DNA of 56,331 nt from positions 1 to 56,331 of the forward strand of contig JAQFWX010000193.1 in the NCBI GenBank assembly GCA_027605045.1, written 5' to 3'. Below are positions 1 to 11,255 of the stretch, piece by piece. The stretch comes from Phallus indusiatus. Its lineage: Eukaryota > Basidiomycota > Agaricomycetes > Phallales > Phallaceae. The notes under the pieces are model-generated. The model did no database searches. It was not told the origin of the DNA and was given only the letters and a program-made list of their open reading frames with translations. The translations under genes were made by a program, and so were the position numbers. Each line of letters begins with the position of its first letter. Positions within the stretch are counted from its first letter, which is position 1.

Positions 1-943
1 GGAGCAGGTAGTCGGGCTGCCAGTGTGTGCAAGAAAAGATGGTGAACACTGTGGTTCATCAAAACATAAATAAGTCCCGTTGAGCTACAAAACATCACAG
101 TTGACTAGGACTGACATTTCGTGACGTAATATCTTTGACTCATGCGTCTATGCAGTGCAAGGAATCCGTCAAAGATATATCAAATATCGCACTAGAGCTG
201 TATTACTTTACTGAATATTTTTCATCGTTCAATTGTTCCAAAATACTGGGGCTTTCAGCTTCCTTCAGAGGAGAAATGAAATAATGCGTTTCGCTGGCTA
301 AAAGAACGATTCTAGGGGTAGGAGACGCCGGAGGAGCGTTCTTCAGGTATGGGAGAAGGAGAAGGGTCAATAGGCACGTGCTGAGATGGTTCACTTGTAT
401 CCTATACGAAGATTAAAAAAAATCGAGGACAAGGTATTTCGAGAATTACGTCGTTTCCCAGTCATCCACCGTCTTCGTAAATTTGTGCGTATTAAGCCCC
501 GCGTTCATGACCAAAAGATCAAGACGGCCTCCTCCCTCATTCGCATATTTGTCCGCAAAGGCAACGACCGACTTGAAGTTTGACATATCTATGACCCATG
601 GCTCCAATGTCTCACAGCCAGTAATGGCTTTGACGTCTGAAAATTAAACAAATAAAATCAGGAATGTACATATGGAAGGCGGTCCTAAAAGACAAGACTC
701 TGGCGTCCATTTAGGATAGTTCATACCTTTTACAGCTTTGGTGGCTTTTTCCATGTTTCTACACCCAAGAATAAGCTTTCCTGGTTTCATTCTTGCAAAA
801 TGACGCGCTGTCTCCAATCCTATCCCGATATTTGCACCCACGATGATCACAGTCTTGCCAGATAGATCAACAGCAAACTTGGAAACTTTAGGTAGAGGAA
901 CCCATTGGTCTTTGAGCCATCTTGCTGCTGGAAACTTGCCCAT
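1..943 (-). CDS. Short-chain dehydrogenase/reductase, 3' end outside window
   Basis: NAD(P)-dependent oxidoreductase of the classical SDR / retinol dehydrogenase-like type; substrate unknown. Exons read on the minus strand are 727-943, 450-636, 207-401, 112-147 and 1-48, with introns of 90, 48, 59 and 63 nt. The Rossmann motif is VGANIGIG near residue 37. It is followed by the NAG motif (VMNAG), a strand ending in a serine (LLASETHYF) and the catalytic Y-x3-K written as YYVTK. The N-terminal 25 residues (WLKDQWVPLP) are usual for fungal members. The start at 943 is the first ATG of an uninterrupted exon that carries the cofactor motif. Only about 225 residues lie in the window and the C-terminus is missing. 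The last two splice sites, particularly the GTCCTA donor at 111, are less certain than the first three. Confidence 0.85.
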
Positions 944-1612
944 CGTTATTGAAGGATGTTAGAAGGTTAGGAGCTCTAGTGAAAACATTTGGGCGATGGG
1001 TAACAAGTGGTTATATTTGGACGTGAACTGAAAGGCGTGAGAGTTGCGCAGCGGCAGTTCGGGGTTACCTAAGTAACTTAGCGATCCCATCAGTAATTAT
1101 TTTTTTTTCAAATCCTTCACACACTTTTCCAGCTTCATCGTTATATCCTCTTGATATAATCTCTGCCAAAGATTGCATTATATCTTATTTGGAATGCCTT
1201 GGCCCACGCATCAAGGATGGCCGCGTTTCTTCACATGACAGCTGTCAATGGTTATGTACTTGTTCCTCTCTTACAAGCATCTTCGCAATACAGGTTTCAT
1301 GCTATTATCAGTTATTATACAGAATACATCTGTACAGCGTATCTGCAACACCAGTCTCTCTGAACTACAGCACAGAGAAAAGACGATACCCTTCAATGTT
1401 CATGGGATGGGTTCAGGACATAATTTTTCATGGGAACTTTCTCACTTGATTCATTGCCGAAGTGGCGATCAGCCTAGGCGTTGATATTCCCTCTGTTGAG
1501 ATATGAGCTCCATCGCTCAAAGGCGTTATTCGCGGAATATGCGCCGGAATTAATATTAAAGAGAATGAATTGACAACAAAATCGATTGCGGGGGATTCAA
1601 AAAATTACTGGC
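944..1612. other. Intergenic spacer
   Basis: Divergent spacer between the minus-strand dehydrogenase and the plus-strand membrane-protein gene. It should hold both promoters. I see no conserved coding frame; the open frames here are short and lack domain character. Confidence 0.5.
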
Positions 1613-3597
1613 ATGTCGTTAAATCCAGCACACAACCCCCTTCTTCAAGGGCTAATCGACCAAATAGTAGGCCCTCTTTCACAGCTGAGAGCGACCAATT
1701 ATGCCACCGGTATATTGCCGTCCCTTTCTATATGTGGTACGTATTAATCATCTTCTCCCATAGCCGCCGTCTTCACGGTACTGTTGTACGATGTGGCATT
1801 GACATTGTCAAGAGAGGTTTATCCTTCAATAGTGGATTTTTATGTTGCAGCTGACTCTATTTTAATAGATCGAATATATATGGAAGTGCGTGCTTGCATA
1901 TAAATGCCTCCGAGACGCCATTCTAAATTGGTGTTGGCCAAACTAGGACCTCATGGTCGCTACCGAAGATACTCTACATTATAGCTAGATATGGAGGAAT
2001 CCTTGACGTAGGGTGAGCTCCGAATTTATTTCCTGTGCACCTTGAGTTAACAATTATCCACAGGATACAATTGTTCGGTAGGTATTCACTACATTCTGGA
2101 ATGAAGTGAGAATATTGAATGAAGGCGCAGTGAATACTCAAACCAGTCTTTCAATCCCAGTGAGTGCATAATCTAACCTACAGACTTTTATTGACTGTAA
2201 TGTCCTGTAGTTGTATGTTCTCCGGGTGCTTCATACTTCATACAGCTCTTAATTGAAACCCTTCATTCGTTACAGTTGTCGTGTCTATATCTGGTGGATT
2301 GCCCTGTACGCCGTCATTTCTCCTCATTAGTTTCCCATTTGATTTTACTATTCTTAACAGCGGAAACGCCACCATCACAGAATGGGTGGTCAATATTATT
2401 CTGATGCTCAGAGTTCATGCTTTGTACGGTCGTCGTTGGAAATGTGAGTAATTCTTCGAGGTTGCTTAGTAGATAAAAACTTGACTCATCGCAAATTATT
2501 TGTAGTCTTAGTTGCTCTAATAGTCGTTGTGATGGGTAAGTAAAAGTAGTACTGTCACTTCCTAATGTCCAAAGAGCTAATTTTGTGTTATCTCAGTCCA
2601 AATCGGGGTATATCTTTGGCTTTTATATCCGCTATAAACCCTTACTCATCTACGTAAACGATGTCTAGTTGGAGATGTGGGCCACCGTTAGAAGCGCTAT
2701 ACAGGGTTCGACCCATCTACTGCCGTCTAGCCCGCTTCTGCCTATTCCCGGATGCCTCTTTGGAGCAGACGGAAGTCCTTCTTGGCAGTTTACTCTGATT
2801 GCTTGGTATGTTTAATCATGTGGTACTGTTATGTTATTAAACATCCTACGCTCCGTCTTTAGGATCCCTGGTATCCTTGTCGCGAGTGAGAATCCAATCT
2901 TTATCTCCTTTCCTTTTCAAGCCCTTACAAGTTTACAACTCCTTCGTAGCATTTTTCTTCATTTTGACGGCGTATAAATTCTACGAAAATGCCACAGCCG
3001 CTGGAGAATATTCGCAATTGGGCTGGAAAGATTTCTCGCCGGTGTTCCTCGCACTGATGAGGGATGGGACTGTGATCTTTTTACTGTATGTAATTTGTTT
3101 TGGCTGACGAGATAAATTCTGACTTCAAGCAATTCAGGGTAGCTGGTGAGTTCATATTATTATATACCAGGGAATATTGTCTTCGAGCCAGACAACTCTG
3201 TGTCAGCTGTATTGATATTCGGTGCCGTCTTCCTGACTACGGTGCACAATGGATTAGAGAACCTTGTTCTTCCGTACGTCTATTCAGTCCCATGCTTAAT
3301 CATTAATCAGGCTTCATAACTTTTCATACAGATACGTCACTGGAACCCTATCAATGGCGGTATGCCATACTCATAGTTGCGTCCATATAGCCAGACATTC
3401 TCTAATCATCTTCATAGGGAACGCGTCTTGTCTTAAATTTACGTGAAGCTGCTGCTGAAGGCAGTATATCATATGGAAGGTCCACAATTCGGACCATACC
3501 CGGTATGCAGTTTGAGATAAAAGAGAGTACTTCAGGAGGTTCAAGAAGGAAAGACGACGAAACGGTAATATTCCGTCAGTTTACAGAGCCTATATGA
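1613..3597 (+). CDS. DUF6533-type multi-pass membrane protein (copy A)
   Basis: Integral membrane protein of a family that is abundant in Agaricomycetes and has no known function. Clear exons are 1613-1709, 1764-1816, 1869-1885 (17 nt) and 1947-2007, which read in phase. They give the family N-terminus: a first helix ending FTVLLYDVALTLSRE, then IEYIWK, then the SLPKILYIIARY helix. Later exons carry the IILMLRVHALYGRRWK segment (about 2380-2440), PGCLFGADGS (about 2745), the VFLALMRDGTVIFLL helix (about 3040-3085) and a C-terminal LVLNLRE motif (about 3430). The stop is TGA at 3595. Exon boundaries between 2008 and 2360, around the CRVYIWW segment, are not resolved. Copies B and C at 36-41 kb share the same architecture and exon phases. 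The start ATG at 1613 is chosen because it places the 97 nt first exon in phase with the next. Confidence 0.75.
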
Positions 3598-4874
3598 AGG
3601 CCTCCTCGACGATAGTTGTATTTGCCCCTCACCGATTTCGTTTTCCTTATTGTGAGCATTGCCTTATTATACATCGATACGTGCTTATTGACCGAAACCT
3701 CGCAGTATTGAAGAGACTTCATGTCTTCTGTATTATGGAATTATTGTTGTACCATTAGCTGACAATTTTATATCTATTCATTTTTGGCGAGCAATTGATT
3801 GTAGGACAACTTAAGGACAACGGGCAATGTTCTCCTTGAAGTCCTAACTATCTAGAGAGGAATTGCGAAGTGTTACCTGGTTTGATCTCCATCTGCCAGT
3901 GGGCACCGAATGGTGCAGCGCTAGCTGTTCTGGTGTTCGCAGTTTTTTGGCAATGGCACTGAGCCTCAAGCTGTTGCTTCCTAAGGCGTTCTCTATATCG
4001 GAATAACCGGAGGGTGTCAGAATGGGCTTTCCTCCGAAACATCCCGTCCGGTGTCCTTAGGATTTCAAAGCTGATGATCATATTTTAGGACCAAGGTGAC
4101 CAAATCCTTGCCATGGCTAAACCCGGCGCGGAGGCCGGACGACGTCTCCGCGAGATGACTGGCGCTTGACTACAACCAAACGTCGACCGCAACCATGGAT
4201 GCGTATAAAGTTTATTTTAAGACCCTCCTGACGCAGAACCTCTTTTGAACATCCCCGTATAATACGTACAGAAATATTCATCAAAACCATTGAAATGGAT
4301 TCGTTACGTAACTGGAGCGGTCCTAGGCGCAGAAAGTGTTTTTTCGTCGCTAGAAGAAGACAACCACGATATCAAGGTGGAGGACAACAATCCCACTTGC
4401 CATTAACTCCTGTACAATCCAAATGAATCTATACGTTTCATTGATGGCCATGGACTGAACCATTGTCAATCTTCACAGCTCACAACAGACAGTGGTATAA
4501 AGTTGAAGAGAGACAAGCGTTGTGTCGTCTCTGACCACAACACTGCTCGACTTAGTGAAGCTGCCTATCTCAAAATGTGACGAAATATGTCATTTTTTTT
4601 GAATACTTTTACTCACCTAAATCCCCCAAGTACATATATTCAAGCGCTCTGTCGCTGGAGAACACGCAGCGAAGAACCACAGATTGAAAGCGTAGACTAT
4701 ACTCAAAACGGACTTTTCTTGAATCCTGTGCTTCATAGCTTATTTTGATCAAGGCTTATTAGTTATTCTAAAGGTGCGATTACTGCCGTATTTAGAAAGT
4801 ACAAGTTACTAATAGTTGTTGAAAGAAGAAATAGACGCCGAACTTTGCAATGGATTGCGAAGATGGACTTCTAG
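3598..4874. other. Intergenic, no supported gene
   Basis: Contains several short open frames on both strands: about 78 codons on minus at 3848-4081, and a plus frame near 4300-4579 interrupted by a TAA. None shows a recognisable domain. Part of the plus-strand material could be the 5' portion of the relic that begins near 4875, but I cannot link them. Confidence 0.4.
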
Positions 4875-5805
4875 CCTCAAAATATACCGAATATCTTGTT
4901 TCGATTCACACACCGTTATTTCCTGTTTAAAGAAGAAGAGCCTATTGGACATATACACCCACTGTCGGGGTGTTCCGAGTCCTCAGCCGATGCAGACTTT
5001 CTTCGTTTTCTCGAACTTCTTGTCATCATGAGCTCGGTGTTTCGTACATCCTCGAGACCTGTTGTTACCCGGCAACACTGGAGGAGGGGTAAAGACTGGC
5101 CTCTAAAATTTTTATTGAACTTTATTTACGGCGTCGTTGTTGGAAAGACGCACAGAGTCACTGAGACAATGGTTAACCTGCATGAAGAAGCAAGATATTA
5201 CCCAGAAGGTATCAAAACGGCCACGGAGAGTGCTCGCGTGGAGATCGCTCGGCCCAAACTCGAGCATGACCGAAAGATTGGAGAAAAAAAAAGGAAACAG
5301 AGACCAAGAACATCAAGATCATACGGATGTATTCGACAAATTTTTTTCATTGTGGATGCACCACCGATTTGGACCTCTTGGACGGGAGGCACGTGTACAA
5401 GAAGAGGCTGAAATGGCAGAGCTAGAAAAAGCGCGTCAAGATGCAAGAATAAAAATGGCTAGAAAATGTTGCGGAATCGAGGGACCAGTGGCCTTTGATG
5501 TGAAGCTAACACTCCGTCCTTTACGATGCGAAGTCCTTCCCGGTTCGTCCCATGGCAATTCAAGCTGGCTTTTTCGTTTCGTCTACCTGATCAGATCGTA
5601 TGTTCATACCTTGCACCTTGTGGCACCGCACTCTCATCGGGCTTGCGAAAGTATACCTTCAGTCACAAAACTTGAGAGCTGTGGGAAATTGTGGATCTGG
5701 AACTTCCATAAAATACATCACGCTATAGAAATAAATCCGGTGATTGTAATAGGTATTGTTCTGTCACGAAGGTCAACATATAATGTACGATTTTATTTTC
5801 TTTAG
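4875..5805 (+). pseudogene. Frame-broken coding relic, function unknown
   Basis: I do not recognise this protein. One open frame runs without a stop from about 4875 to 5411 and has coding-like composition (hydrophilic, rich in E/K/R after about residue 90). Around 5283-5292 there is a run of nine A. After it the coding-like signal moves to the next frame, which stays open to 5805; its first part is a charged helix-like stretch (EEAEMAELEKARQDARIKMA). The simplest reading is one gene with a one-base slip in the homopolymer, either real or an assembly error. A normal gene with an unseen intron is also possible. No start codon is secure; an in-frame ATG lies at 5028. Confidence 0.3.
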
Positions 5806-8800
5806 AACTTCGATCAACTTTTCAGTCTAAAGACGGAGAAAAATCCGGACGAAACCGAGATCTATAAACCTGTGTAAGTTATACACACATGGTTACCTCC
5901 CGTACGTCATAATATCAAACGATCAAGCACCTCATCGACATCCCTTGTCCTTGTCCTTGTCCTAAACTCTTGGTTAATCGAATCAAACATTCACCAACCT
6001 AAATATTGCGCTGGGGCCCCGGCCCCCGACTAAGTCTTCGGGTTGTCAACGAAAAAAAATGAAAAACGAAATTCGAGAAGAACGGAACCGAGAAATCGCT
6101 TCATAATTTTCCCCCCGATCCCCCGTTTAATTGCTCCCGATTCGAGGTTGACGATTATCAGGCAATAAAGTGCCAGTGAGCCGGTTAACCAGGCATATAT
6201 GATCATCATGATCATCCGGCCGTAACGGCTGTTGAACTTGGGGCAACGGGATTTATGTGGTCAGTTTGATTACTCCGAATACTGTGAGTGGTTGATTTTT
6301 TAGTTTATGTGTTCTGGTTTACTCATGTGTCCGAAATGAGCTGGGACAGCGGTTGACTACCATAACTAACCAAGATGTGCCGCCCGTACACGCAACAAAA
6401 TGTTGATGGCATATTATGACTCCTCAATTATAGGATGGTAACACTATTGTTAAGCATTTGCCCCATTGTACGCGCAAAGTGTTTTATCATGAAACATTTG
6501 GCTCGGAAAAAAAAGGAAAAGCTGTGAGCATTTTTCTTGGTGTTTATGAAACCGCTGAGCGGGACTTATGGGAACAAACATATATCTCATTTGCCACGGG
6601 ATTCGGGAACTTTGGCAAGAACATGTCCGTGACTCCGTGTGCATGCGCATGTGCTTAGTTCTGGCTGACACACGCGTTACAGTGCCATACGCGATGCATC
6701 ATGCGCGTGCATATACATGTGTAAATTATACATCTCACCCGAGACCTGCGCTGATCGGTTACAAATCCAGTTAGCCATTCACTCCTATAGGTTTTTTATT
6801 GCAGTACGGTACTACGTAAACACGTGTATTTATGTGTATTAGCGAGCTCCGGAACGGAATTGACAAGATCTGTCAATTTATTTTTTGACAGCCTGAGGTC
6901 CGTGTCAACGACTAGACCCTAGTGGAGTCACGGGTTCATTTCAAGGTTGAGCATATAGTAATGCTGTACACCTCTTTCCCGAGACGCTTTCTTCCTTCCC
7001 TGTCTTCCTCCCTGATTTTTTTTCCTGGCTACTGTTTTTGGGAATTCATTGACTCCGGTTCTGTCGTGCTTTGCGCTCAAAAATTCCCCATATGTGAGTT
7101 TTCTACTCGCGTAAGGGATTCCCTTCCAAGTTTTACTTACTAAGTGGCAGCGCGTTCATTGGCTACATCCGGGTGGAAATGACTTGACTTGCTCGAGTGG
7201 CGTCCATGACAACAACTCAGGGAACATATATATGACGAATACTGAGAACGGTTTACCAACTTTTTGTTTTCTTGAAACCCTGGTTTTGTTATGTGTTCGA
7301 TTTTCTACTTCTCTCTTCGTAATCCCGTACTAAGCTGTTTGATCAGGTACATCTAACCTCAGGCTCAGACTTCGGCTGTTTATATTTTTAATTGCCATAC
7401 TTTCACTACACGAGAAGACCCACCCGATAGTCGGTTACTCCATCTTGTTTCGGAAGGAAGAAGTCAGGATCTGAGATACTGCCCAGTGATTAATGAAACG
7501 CGAAAGCTCAAGCTCAAGTGTTCCATCTCATTTGCTCTAACCGATTGGGAGGCACTGTACCAAAAATTCAACTTTCTGATTTTTCTTTCACTCTTTGGAA
7601 TTCCAAGACTTATTCTCTTGAAACTCGAGATGATTTACCGCTAACGTCCTAAATATCAGCATACAAGGCTTTTTGGGCTGTTGAGAGCTAAGTACAGTAT
7701 GATGTCTTCTCTTACGCCCCTTCCGACCTCATTTAGGCTATGGATCAACTCTTCACTCCACAACATAAGAGCGTTTCATATTCAATCACTTGGCCGCTGG
7801 TGTCATCATACCAGCGCCCTCCAAAAGATATGTATACATACTCAGGCTACGCCACGGCGCCCCCTAAATCAGAAGAATGAAAGGAGTAGGGTTTCCTAAA
7901 CGGTATTGAGGCACCAAAAGTTTAAAGTTCAAGTCGCGCCAAATGCCAATCATCAAAATCAACTGCGCGGGCGAAGGTCGGTGTTCAATTATCAATTCAA
8001 ATTTTTTGAGTGGAACCTTCTCTTGTAATATAGTTATACATACGTACATTAAGGCAACTCCGTCATCATGTACCATTTCCGAGAATATGATGTTATACAG
8101 TCGATCATTTCTCTTCTTCGTCGTCACGGTTTTTTTTTACAAATTTAAAAAAGGTGGTACATGAATTGCCAAATTTCTTACAGGTTGGGCCTTTTTTTTT
8201 CAAGTAGAAATGCATGTTGAGTGCCTGGCTCACTGGGCGTGGAATACTAAATATAGGTTACACGTCGTGCACCAGAAAAAACCTCGGCGCTCTTCTTTCA
8301 TATTTGATATGTATAAGACAGCCGTTCAAAACTATTTGACAGTTGAGGTACATAGACAGAATCATCATGGTTTATGAGTATATATGTACTATGTTATATG
8401 TACGCCACTACATATTGAGCTTGAAGTTTATAGGACCGCGCCAATGTTTTCTGATGGCGCAGCAACTCTTCCCGATCGAGTCCTCAAGCTGAGGTTCCTT
8501 TGAGATCTAGAATAAATCTATGTATGTACGTACGTATGGTCTATGATGATGATGGCCGGTGAATTTAAGAGGGAAAATGAATAAAATGAAATGTACGGCG
8601 GGTGGGATGAATGAATAGACAATTAAAATGATCACGAATCTAGGATGCCACAAATTGAGCCGATTGAACCGCTCGTTTAAACTATGTGCATACTTGCGGA
8701 AAACTTTGGGTCCACGCGTTGGCGGGAGTCGAGGTCGATCATTGGTTAACCTTCCGTCATAGGCTTAGTTCTCGAACCCGACTTGAAGTATATCCTTCCA

Positions 8801-8930
8801 CTCTCTTTCGCTCCCATGTTTTTTTTTGATGAAACGTGCTGGTACAGACATCAACATTTGACGAGGCTGTGGTTGCTCACATATGTAACTATTCTGACAG
8901 ATGGGCGGTGTGAGTCGATTTACGCTGTGC

Positions 8931-8963
8931 GTATATATATATATATATATGTGTGTGTGTGCG
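8931..8963. repeat. Compound (TA)n(TG)n microsatellite
   Basis: An alternating TA tract of about 19 nt passes directly into a TG tract of about 12 nt. Simple repeat in non-coding DNA. Confidence 0.9.
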
Positions 8964-9257
8964 TCAAATAATTGGTGATCAAGTGGTGAGATTTGATCCT
9001 ATCGGCTTTGATTGAGCGATGCGACTTTCTCAATTTGCAGATGCGCCACTTTAAGTCTCTTTTGTTTCTTTTCCTGGTGAAGAAGAAGAAATGTATATTG
9101 ACTTTACCAAGTGACATAACGAATGATAATCTTTTTAGATACAAAATGTGCCAAATGGCGAGTTTCTTTGGGGTTTGATTTAATCGTACACGATGCGTGA
9201 TGATGACACGTGGGCATTGGGCTCGCCCCTTAGAGTTAATACGCTGAGAGAAGACAC

Positions 9258-9310
9258 GTATAAACATATGTATATGTATGTATGGATATGTGTGTATGAA
9301 TATAAAATAT
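9258..9310. repeat. Imperfect TATG-type simple repeat
   Basis: Degenerate tandem units of TATG/TGTA type in the same gene-poor region as the tract at 8931. Confidence 0.6.
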
Positions 9311-11049
9311 GTACGTAAATATTTTTTGATTTGGCGAGCCACGCAGACGGAACCTTTCTCCCCATCAGAAATTCATTTCATATTGAAAAAGAGTCGAGTT
9401 TTAGCCCCAGTATCAACCGTCGGTGAGTAATATATACGCGAGAATTGTTGAAAAGAAGCAGCGGCGGTTCTTCTCGCACCTTTTTTTTGATGGTTTTTTC
9501 CATGTTCCCCGCATGTGGTATTAGAAACCTCCAAAAGGGCGACACGTATAATATGGTGTGTGGTGATGCATAGCTAGCCTTTTCAAGCCGAAAAACACTG
9601 CTTCGATGGACAAAGCGTCAAGGGTATTGAAAATCACCCAATTAGTATTGGGGGGTAGAGTAAACTTCGGAGCTGAGCCTAGGACGGAGGCTATTGTACG
9701 GTGTAAGATGGTTGGCTGTCCGAGACCGCGCTTTGGCAAGGATCAAAGAACATCGTTGTCCGACATGCACTACTAAGTGTATATAAACCAATGCTAGTGA
9801 GCTGTGATGGGGAGAGCGATCATATCTCCCTTTATGCAATGCCGGCAGCCGCTTTGTCTTCAGCCAAGTTCGGAAGATACCGCCTCACTTTCGGGGATCA
9901 CAAGATAACAACTCGGTGTGTGTCTGTGTGGTGGGATGGATAAAAAGAAAGCGATGTTCGGAGATGACAATTTTATTTAAAATTGTGAAATCTTACGAGT
10001 TGTGCGCCTTGAGAGCTTTTTTGATGGATCTTTAGTTTTTGTGCGATGCGTACCCATTATTATAACAATGCCAGGTGATCTTGATAGTAAGGATTGGGTG
10101 AGAGGGTAAGTACTAATAGGTCCGGCGGATGGAAATGATATGGTATGGAACCAATTTGCATGATCTGTCGATGGTACACCGGCGTTGTGCCAGTGCACCT
10201 CTCGTAAAATAGGTTGAGTGGTTGCACTGTTGTCAGAGTCATGCCCCTGAGATAATAATAGCTGATAGTAGCTCACCAAGGCTAATAATCCGAGGGCAAT
10301 GGATCTATGGCATGTCGAAAGAACTGCATGCCTTGCGTGCGGGAAATGATAGACAGAAAGTTGAGCCCCTGACCTAAATCGGTTCATCAGTCGGCATGTC
10401 TGCCACAAGACATGCATGGTATATATGTAATCTTTTGGACTGTGTTGTTCTGTGGCACGAGCGTGAGATATAGAGAAGAACGTTGGGGGCTGCCTGGCTA
10501 GCATCTTTCAAGAGAATAATTCTCGTGGGATTAGGTTGTGCCATTTGCATGATGAAGTTAGTATAGTGGGAGCAGATGTAATCATGTATCCCGTCGTCAA
10601 CGTCGCGGTCGCCGTGGACATCGTTTAGGGATAAATTTACATAAAATGCAGCGCGCGCGGGTACTGCAATTTGCGAACTGAGGACGCAATTATAACCAAT
10701 AATGATGCACAATTCACCAACAGATAATGCGGTTGCCTGAGGGACATAGCTATTGCAACGATCAGGGTCACTCCGACCTTTGCCATGTCAGAACGTGGTG
10801 ACTAGAGCGCTTAGCCTCACCAAACCATGCGGAGAGAGAGCAAGTCAGAGACTCAGAGACAGAGGATAATTACAAAATAAAAACAACGAATATAAATTCT
10901 GGAAGAATACTGGCAAAGCACCAGCCAAACTGACTTTGGGTGAGAAATTTTTATTTCGAATTATTTGAATATATTATAATTTTTATATTATATTTCTCGG
11001 CTTAAGATTAAATCGGCCGCGAGCGTCTGTTCTGCTTTTCCACCCAGGT

Positions 11050-11255
11050 TCTTCCTTTCCCTTGCCTTCTTTTTCTCTCTATCTCTATCTCTCTCTCTTT
11101 CTCTCTCTTCCTATTCCTCCTCCTCCTCCTCCCCCCCTCTCTTTAATAATTACTCACCATCTTTTTTCTTTTTCTTTTCTTCTTTCTTCTTTCACCACCC
11201 CTGACATCACAATCACTTACGAATCTCTACTAATTCTTCTATAAATCTAAACTAA
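11050..11255 (+). promoter_or_regulatory. Pyrimidine-rich 5' leader of STE12
   Basis: About 200 nt of nearly pure C/T on the plus strand, including CTCT and TCC repeats, immediately upstream of the STE12 ATG. Long CT-rich blocks upstream of the start are common in strongly expressed filamentous-fungal genes, where they sit at or just 5' of the transcription start. An AT-rich TATA-like stretch lies further upstream at about 10965-10995. The exact start site is not visible. Confidence 0.55.

Larger units (their letters stand above)
5806..11255. other. Long gene-poor region upstream of STE12
   Basis: About 5.4 kb with only short, mutually overlapping open frames on both strands, none with domain signatures or intron-linked continuity. 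It contains several microsatellite-like TA/TG tracts (8931-8963, 9258-9310) and AT-rich stretches. The proximal part, from about 10960, changes into an AT-rich then pyrimidine-rich leader that belongs to STE12. A long regulatory region or untranslated RNA is possible but cannot be shown from sequence alone. Confidence 0.5.

Noticed and set aside
2700..2720. GGGTTCGACCC resembling a tRNA T-loop
   Set aside because: Lies within the DUF6533 copy A gene; flanks do not form a cloverleaf.
3848..4081. Minus-strand open frame of 77 codons
   Set aside because: Basic composition but no domain, no splice partner and no homologue recognised. Not enough to call a gene.
8750..8800. Possible tRNA T-arm (GGGTTCGAGAAC on minus strand)
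   Set aside because: No pairing T-stem, acceptor stem or anticodon arm could be built around it. No other tRNA-like cloverleaf was seen in the window.
9977..10504. Minus-strand open frame of 175 codons upstream of STE12
   Set aside because: Ser/His/Thr-rich without domain, and overlapped by other frames of similar quality. Most likely chance.
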